Made by a program: the position numbers and the translations under genes | Source: Isoperla grammatica | Taxonomy: Eukaryota; Arthropoda; Insecta; Plecoptera; Perlodidae | Assembly: GCA_945910005.1 (NCBI GenBank) | Contig: OX246746.1 | Span: 22,453,092-22,517,091 of the forward strand | DNA: 64,000 nt | Reading direction: 5' to 3' | Shown here: positions 57,171 to 64,000 of the stretch, one piece after another | Layout of the letters: each line of letters begins with the position of its first letter | Numbering within the stretch: position 1 is the first letter of the stretch | The notes under the pieces: model-generated | The model's database searches: none | What the model was told of the DNA's origin: nothing | What the model saw: the letters and a program-made list of their open reading frames with translations, nothing else

Positions 57171-59689
57171 ATCGGCCTTGTTGATTCTGGCATTTGTCCA
57201 CCGGTGTTCGCACTGTCCAATCACTGATTCATAAGTTTCGTATTTGAAATATCGATCTTTGATTGGTTATCGCTCACTCGTCGATGGTGTTCGAAGCCTA
57301 CAGGGTTGGTTTAGTCGCTTTAAATTAAAGCCCCCCACTGCAAATCAGTTTAATTACTGAGTGGGTAGACTCTAAATGTGAATTCATTAATTTATTTAAT
57401 ATAATCCCACTATGTATTAAAATGTAACATTTCTGCCTAAATGTAACTTGGTGATTCACATCATCAAAACTTGGTCAGCTGTATAGGCCTTATTTCTTTT
57501 TCTACAGCCACATGAGCAATTCAAATTAATTGGTGGGGGGACACAAGTGTACACCAGGATTAGATTATGTAGGCTTAATGGAATATTTCAAACTTGAGGT
57601 AGCCTAGGGGGCTACCTAACTACAGTTTTCTCAACCTAGGGCTTTTTGACCATTTGCATGTAGGCCTACCTCCATGTCAACTTTATAGGCCTATACAGGG
57701 TAGCCTATACAGGCAGCCTACAATAATTAGCAACATGCCATGTCTTTGTGAAATTACATGCTTTGTGTGGTCAAGGGCTAGGCCTAGGGTAACCTAAATG
57801 TGGCCTAAAGCACGATCTAGCCTACAAAAGTTGAACCGTTAATGTTACCACCCAATGACCAATGTTGAATCTCTTACGTTGTTCTTATAAATTACCCCAC
57901 CCTACTACCTTACTAGAATGAAGTGAAATAGGCCCACATAATTATTATAAGCATTATTAGAAAAAGCCACAAAATAGCTGGGCTAGGTATAGGGGCCTAG
58001 GCCCTCCTAGGCCTATTTATTTGTGGTTCTAGGCTAGTGGCCTAGTAGGCCTACCATCGCTATAGGCCTACACTAGCAGCCAGGTTAACTCTTAGTTGCT
58101 GTCAAAGCCTTCATTGCTTCATATCAAAGACTATAATATATACCCTAGCGGATGCTTCATACGTTCAAGAGAACCAATATTAAAACTAAATTGAATAGTG
58201 ATATCTAGTTAGCCTAGCAAGAGCATTGTCCAACCGTACGCGTTGCTGGCATGTCTTACACGCCAGGTTATCTATATTAGGCCTAGTCTATTGGCGTGGC
58301 TATTGGCTGAAGGTTTAGGAACACATTTTGCACAAACAAATATTGGTAAATAACAAACACTTACCGTAAATTGAGCATTCTTCTCAACGCAGCATGGCAG
58401 GATCCATCAAAACGCTCAAACACTTGTTGACAGTTGAGTTGATACTTTAAAATTATTAGCCAATCAGAGGCCGTGAAAGCAGCGAAACCTATAAATCGCC
58501 ACCAGAACTAATTCGGCTTAGTAGTCTGAACGACCTATAGGTAGCGCTAGAAGCGTACCTAAAAAAATCCTATGACAGTTTCAGCAGCTTGGACACAGCT
58601 CTACCATTGATTTAAAAGCTATTATATATACTCAATTTACTAATTATTTTTTTTTAAAGTAAACTATTGGAAATATTTAAACAAAAAGTTATGGACCAGA
58701 TGCCCAAATAAATACTCTTTCGTAATAATACTTTAACTTTTTGCCAAATTTCTTTGATTCAACGTAATCCTAAAATGAGCCTTACACTTACTGGCCTTAT
58801 AACTACTATAGACTAAGAATATTTCATAATATTCTTATTAACCACAGTAAAATCACGGCTCACTATGTTCGTACAATAAAGTGATCTTTTGCAGTAGATA
58901 TGCAAAAAGTTTATGATTTTCTACTTTAATTATGTCTTTCAATAAGCTTATGTTTTAGTAAAATATTTAATCATATTATTGTTAAATTCCGAGACTGTGG
59001 TGCTCTTTTTATCTGGGGCCGTTGTAATACTTTTACCTAATATTCCATTTTATTAACGTTGCTTTAATTATTAAATTTACTGCAGTTGTTGGTATAGTGG
59101 AGATTTACTAAATTATTTCCAGTAACTGGGAAAAACTACATATATTCAGTATAGCATTTCATAAACATTTGCAGTAATTTTACGATTTTTTAAACTCCGA
59201 AATTGGTTATTCTACAAAACCGCGTTCTCTTTTTCCCTTAGGAGACTTGTACACTTGTACACTGCATTATTGTATTCCAACTATAGCCATTAGCCATTGT
59301 TCATTTCCATGGGTGTATGTATTTTCTTTATACCCAGACATGCGTAGATAATAAAACTCAACATTGTTCCACTTTCTTTGGGTCGTCTTTGACAATGACT
59401 AGGTATTATTGTCCGCCAAATGTTGGTTGAATCAGGTTTTACACATACATTTGGTGTTTTCTCACAATCCCCCTACAGTAGGTGTACTGAACAACATACA
59501 ATGTATGAGTATATTTCCTTAAACTTTTTACATATCGACATATTACGGTTGTAGGCATATACAGTTGTTTGTAAACCTAAATAATGTAGCACTGATATAA
59601 TAACATTTCCAAAAACGGCCCTTTATCTCTGGCATCCAGTAAAAAGGTTTGTTTCCTTTTTTAAAAAACCTTCTCACATATTTAACAAA
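57171..59689. other. Gene-free stretch with TAGGCC tract
   Basis: 57480-58110 is rich in TAGGCC hexamers. On the minus strand a CTCTGATTGGCTAATAATTTTAAA promoter-like stretch (about 58450) lies upstream of a good donor ACG|GTAAGTG at about 58365, resembling a promoter and non-coding first exon. No downstream exon was found. 58600-59690 is AT-rich with nothing recognisable. Confidence 0.35.
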
Positions 59690-59766
59690 TTACCTTGTAT
59701 TTGAGGGCTGATCACTTGCATTGTTGTTGGCATTGTCAAAGTATTTTTTTTTTTACGTTATCATAT

Positions 59767-60643
59767 TGTAATGTCCGGTGTTGGACTTGTTCATTTTTCA
59801 CATTGATTTTCTCATATTACGTGATTTATACGCTATTTGATTCAAGACATGATGGAGCAATCTCATAACATTTTCTGTTTTGTGTTTGTACTGCTCGCAA
59901 TTAGGTTAATGCTGAGATTGCTATTGTGTCACCATCAGTCTAGGTCTAGGTTGTCTAGTCAACATCTGATTACCGACACATGCATAATAATCATAATAAT
60001 AGTTTGGCTATTTTCCTGTGTCAGGGGTTGTCCGGGAGGCCCAGGCTTGATTGTAAACGATTGATTGTTGATGATTGATAGCTTTGGGTCTTGGGATTGG
60101 TTGGTGACAAACGTCATATGGTGGGGAAAATGCCAAAGGGAGGGGATAGTAGGGGGTCTATATAAGATGGCTACGGGGCTTGAACGGGGGTCGAACTGAT
60201 CGTAGCGTCGAGGGAAGATGGTCGAGCACCAGTGAGCACGTCGTAGCTACGAGGGTAAATGCAGAGTACAGCCGGACGGCGAGTCGAGGAAGCTGCATTG
60301 GAGACTCGAACGTGGGAGTGACCGTCGACGGGCCGACTACGAAATGACCAGGTTTAGAGCACGGCGAGGTCAGGGATCGAGATGGTAGTGTTTGATCTAA
60401 AGTAGCCTAAAGCAGGGTCGCCACATCATTGCCAAGGTTAGGAAAAATGTGTTTCAATAATTAAAATACGGTTCCTTATTGTTGTTTGAACCAAGTCTAG
60501 TCATTTCGCATCCTGAAATCCTATAACGTCCTCAGACATTGCATCGATCCTAATTGTACAAATTCACTTGAATAAAGAGTTGTGCTCCCCGCAAGCTTTA
60601 TCTATAGATTCCATGCTCTACCAGTGAATCCTGGTACATAACA
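59767..60643 (+). mobile_element. Solo LTR, 877 bp
   Basis: Begins TGTAATGTCC, ends GGTACATAACA, and is flanked by ATAT on both sides. The uninterrupted repeat near 61040 (GTTATCATATTTGTAAATTG) shows the empty site. It contains a TATA box (TCTATATAAG, about 60158), a GC-rich transcribed-like stretch and GAATAAAG at about 60571, the expected U3-R-U5 signals. No internal retroviral-type genes are adjacent. Confidence 0.75.
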
Positions 60644-60807
60644 ATATTTGTAAATTGTTGGTATGGTACATACTACATAGTGCCTTGTCTTAGGTGAATC
60701 ATCATGTTAATTGTAATTTTTTGATTGTAATGTTATTTGTAATTTGTTGGAATGGTACAAAGTTCCTTGTATTTGGTGAATGATCACTATGCACTGTTGT
60801 TGGCATT

Positions 60808-61004
60808 TGTTATAATTTTGTAATCTGCCGCCATTACGTCCGCCCAATAGAAGGCTGTGACTTTACAATGTATTGTACTTCCGTTTATAACTTGTGTATC
60901 TGTATCCTGTCATGGCAGTCGCTAAAATAAAGCCAAGTAGTTCATCCTAGAATGTATCGGTGTACGTTAATACAATCTGCCCTGAAACCTCCTAAATAAC
61001 AACA
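60808..61004 (+). mobile_element. Short solo LTR, 197 bp
   Basis: Begins TGTTATAATT, ends AATAACAACA, and is flanked by an exact 5-bp duplication GCATT (60803-60807 and 61005-61009). It contains AATAAAG. The host repeat TTGGCATTGTCA elsewhere in the tandem array is the empty site. Confidence 0.78.
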
Positions 61005-61100
61005 GCATTGTCATAGTATTTTTTTGTGTGTACGTTATCATATTTGTAAATTGTTGGCATAGTACATAGGACCTTGTTATAGGTGAATCATCATTTGAGG

Positions 61101-61869
61101 CATTTATGTCTAATACTCTTGTTTATTGTATGCCAGGCAACATTTGAGATGATGTTTGCAGTGGTGTCTCTTTGACATCCTTTTGTCATTCTTAAACATT
61201 CGAAAGTCCTTGTAAAATCAACTTGTTGGGCCACGTTTTTCGTCGTTTGTCTAAATTCTAAGTATATCAAGATACAGCCAGTACTTAAAAGATATATTGG
61301 TATGAAACTGGGATATGTTTGTATGGCACATCATAGTTTTCCAAACTTTTGTAGTAAAATCAACTCCACAAAAATGTTTAGACGTGCGTTGGTTGTGAAT
61401 ATGTATCTACATGTGAGAATTTTTGTGTTATGTTTAATGATTTTTGTTTATAGTAAACAATACAAAAATGTGATAATGAGAAAACAATTACTAAACAATT
61501 TCGATTGTACATCATGTTGTGTTTGTTTGTCTGTGAAGGCCTTATACCGTCATGATTGCCGGTTGACGAAACTTACCAAAAAACAAATTTAAGTTATACA
61601 CTATTATGGTCAACAAGTAGGCCTAGTACAATTTATAAAATTAGTTATTTTGTTTGCACTTAAATCTACTTTCAGTCTGCTATAAAAGTTTAAGAAGTTT
61701 ATTCGCAACCACATAGCCAATTGGAAAACGATTAAGTGCTGGAGCTCACTTTTGAAGAACAGGTAAGTACCTACTAATTAACTCTTTAGAAAGTGTATTT
61801 GTCATTATACAGAATGAATGAAATACATTTTATTGGTTCATACACAAAGAAAACGCTCTGTTTGACGCG
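61101..61869. other. Stretch with one unassigned ORF
   Basis: A 96-codon plus-strand frame at 61302-61592 starts with ATG and has a hydrophobic segment (LHVRIFVLCLMIFVYS). It has no recognised domain, poor coding signal and no partner exons, so it is not called as a gene. Confidence 0.3.
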
Positions 61870-61957
61870 TTGATAAGCGAGCGCGTCCATATCTACGAAC
61901 GTTCTGGCGAAAAGATCTCAAAGGTAATAAAAACAACAATTAACAACAATACAAGAA

Positions 61958-62064
61958 TGCGCATAACAAACATTTTTCTATTTTCCATAGCTATTATACT
62001 TCCCGATATTGTTGAATGCAGTGCAATGTGTATTGCTAAGAATTTTCGTTGTCATTCTGTCTAG
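61958..62064 (+). CDS. Possible small secreted peptide or chance ORF
   Basis: An ATG at about 61957 opens a 35-codon frame, MRITNIFLFSIAIILPDIVE then CSAMCIAKNFRCHSV, ending in TAG at 62062-62064. The first 20 residues look like a signal peptide and the tail has three cysteines. There is no support beyond that. It may be a first exon or a chance frame. Confidence 0.25.
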
Positions 62065-62159
62065 TGTTTTCGCCGCGGTCCGCCACCGTTACTAACAGTT
62101 ATTGACAGCATTTGAAATGTAATTTCTGCCTCTAATAGGTATCAGATTGCGTTTACATT

Positions 62160-62400
62160 AGTATATTCGTGACCGGACAAAATTTTACTATAAGATAGCC
62201 ACCTCACATTTTGCTGTTACTGTGTTTCAGAAATATATTTTCGAGTAACTTTTGTGTTACTTGCCAATATTTATCACATCACCATAAAATGAACATATTC
62301 GTAACCGGAAAAAGCTTTAGAAAAATATGGCTATCTCACATTTTGCCGCTATTTTGTTTCAGAAAAACAATTTGCAGTAACTATGGTGTAACTTTGTAAC
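62160..62400 (+). repeat. Diverged tandem duplication, about 130-bp unit
   Basis: ATTCGTGACCGGA...CACATTTTGC.GTTACTGTGTTTCAGAAA recurs as ATTCGTAACCGGA...CACATTTTGCCGCTATTTTGTTTCAGAAA about 130 bp later. Confidence 0.7.
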
Positions 62401-63198
62401 TTTTCAAACGATTTTGCCTCAAATCTATACACCTTCAATCCACATCGAGGCTTGTGGATGGTCTAAATTTCAAGTTGATCGGACTTTCTGTTCGACCGCT
62501 ATCGACAAACATAAAAAAAAAGGAAAAACAGAACGAAGTGCCATAAGAGTCTAGTAGAGACGCTCGCTTCTCTTGCTTAATGAATATAATATATACAATA
62601 ACAGCACATAACACACGTCATGTGTGACATGGGTAACGAGTTCGGTGTAGGTATCTGAAATTGATCCATGTTACCAACTAAGGTACCTTCAGTATTAAAC
62701 AAAAAAGCAAAATGTACATCCGTTAACGTCAGTACAAGCACTTTTTGCCGATGGGGGTCATCGGGTAAAAAGTACTAGGTAAATACTATCGAATCAATTT
62801 TACATTATTAGGGCTAAAATAATGAATGTGTTAAATAATATGAGATAGGGTTGATGTAAACAATGAGTTGACTATGTACATCTATGTACATTTATTGTGA
62901 ATTGTGATCCTTACAAATTTTGTGTTATTTTCAGGTTATATTACATTTACACTTGTGGAGTCTAAATACTCTGTTGTAAATAAAGGCTTTATTATTATTA
63001 TTATTATTATGCAAAATAATTCTCCATACAAATTAAATTTCCATTTTTGTTGAGGTAGAAAATTACCGTCTTAAACATTTATGTTTACTTTTTTCGCTTA
63101 TCAAATTATCTTTCATTATTTCATTAATATCTCCATACATTATCCATAAAGCTGGATTTCTCTTAAAACCCCATATGATCAACTTTTGTTTTGTGTGA

Positions 63199-63199
<1 letters not shown>
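62401..63199. other. Gene-free stretch
   Basis: AATAAAGGC at about 62981 after an acceptor-like TTATTTTCAG (62934) could be the 3' end of an unseen transcript or a retroelement tail preceding the ATT repeat. Nothing else is supported. Confidence 0.3.
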
Positions 63200-63366
<167 letters not shown>

Positions 63367-63510
63367 ATTTCCTTTCTTCTCTTCTCTCATTTGCACCATC
63401 GGGCTCCTCTTGAGCCAAGACGATGCGAGAGTGCACGTGGCAGCCGAAAGATGGTGGTGACAATGTAGCTCATAGGCTGAGGACCTTCCACACGATATTA
63501 GTTGTGCCAA

Positions 63511-63512
63511 GG

Positions 63513-63578
<66 letters not shown>
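63511..63578. repeat. (ATT)n microsatellite
   Basis: Second ATT array, 145 bp after the first. The segment between holds CGATGCGAGAGTGCACGTGG and no gene. Confidence 0.95.
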
Positions 63579-63737
63579 TTATTGTTGCAATACATACAAA
63601 CTCGGTCAAAACCGGCATAAACATGTTGTACGGACACAAATGACAAGTATTTCCATGTGTTTACCTTATTAAAATCTACTTAGAACTACTTAATAAGTTA
63701 ATATATCATTGTCCACATTATTTTTTCCAAACCGAAC

Positions 63738-63845
63738 TGTGGATGCTATGTACGGTCGTGGCCGATTGGTACTCATCCCAGCATTCGCTCTTCGTACGGT
63801 GGAAACCACGAAAACCACCATCGGGATGGAGAACTTCTTGAAGTC
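63738..63845. mobile_element. SINE-like central-domain segment
   Basis: CTCATCCCAGCATTCGCTCTTC is followed by a GGTGGAAACCACGAAAACCACC palindrome-like stretch. The CCCAGCATTCGC block is shared with the SINE body at 32135-32410. No head, tail or target duplication was resolved here. Confidence 0.45.
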
Positions 63846-64000
63846 TTCATTCTTCTTAGTTCAAAAATGTTCGCACTATCCTACACGTGTTCAGAATTAT
63901 TGCTTTTTGCATCTTGATGTACATAATCGGTTGGAGACAAATTAGTTTAATATTGTCATGGAGTTTACGTGGAACAATACCATTTGCTGATACAATAGTT

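Larger units (their letters stand above)
59690..61100. repeat. Diverged tandem repeat carrying two LTR insertions
   Basis: A unit of the form TTGTAAATTGTTGGCATAG.ACAT, then CCTTGT.T..GTGAATCATCA, then CATTGT...GTATTTTTT and ACGTTATCATAT recurs at about 59690, 60648, 60730 and 61010. The repeats supply uninterrupted reference sequence for the insertions at 59767-60643 and 60808-61004. Confidence 0.7.

Noticed and set aside
58365..58500. Minus-strand promoter with CCAAT box and non-coding first exon
   Set aside because: Motifs are plausible, but no downstream exon or coding sequence was found.

Overview
The window is animal nuclear DNA, dominated by transposable elements. It is AT-rich and intron-containing, with ATT and ATTT microsatellites, many small inverted-repeat elements, non-LTR retrotransposon fragments, and dense tracts of the hexamer TAGGCC. 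The repeat mix and the secreted Ig-sushi-protease gene fit a marine invertebrate, perhaps an echinoderm or other deuterostome. That placement is inference; no host marker gene was recognised. There is no operon, CRISPR array or functional tRNA/rRNA gene.

The only intact host gene I can assemble is on the minus strand (41952 to 34450). It has five exons with matching splice sites and phases and encodes about 476 residues: signal peptide, one Ig-like domain, one sushi/CCP domain and a chymotrypsin-fold serine protease with the full catalytic triad. Its introns hold a 5'-truncated non-LTR retrotransposon (36960-39648) and three small inverted-repeat elements. A very long ATTT array (41967-43800), followed by an assembly gap, abuts its start codon.

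Beyond the gap (44409-48327, minus) lies a broken Polinton/adintovirus-type protein-primed DNA polymerase B. It has a recognisable N-terminal extension, zinc-knuckle region, exonuclease, and palm motifs A and B. The reading frame breaks twice and ends before motif C, running into an unrelated acidic/basic ORF.

From 7.5 to 30.2 kb there is a diverged tandem segmental duplication: unit 1 at 7553-19425 and unit 2 at 21679-30180. Comparing the copies gives empty sites for two hAT elements (7678-8676, 13850-14355) and one CR1-like retrotransposon (14623-17755), all only in unit 1. Unit 2 alone carries a 474-bp inverted-repeat element (22046-22519) and a pol-deleted Ty3/gypsy element (23738-27100). 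That element has about 30 copies of a 42-bp, 14-codon repeat. Each unit also carries a palindromic element with a hammerhead-ribozyme-like core.

The flanks (1-7.5 kb, 30-34 kb, 48-64 kb) are mostly repeats. They include a hAT-like element (1401-2942), a hAT MITE with GTAGCGCGCTAC units (31193-31801), a tRNA-derived SINE with a 10-bp target duplication (32135-32410), and a hAT MITE (51176-51706). There is also a 4.2-kb candidate DNA transposon bounded by 29-bp inverted repeats (51877-56046), hairpin elements sharing AAGGTCTACTTGA, and two solo LTRs inside a tandem repeat (59767-61004). All alignments were made by eye; no identities were computed.
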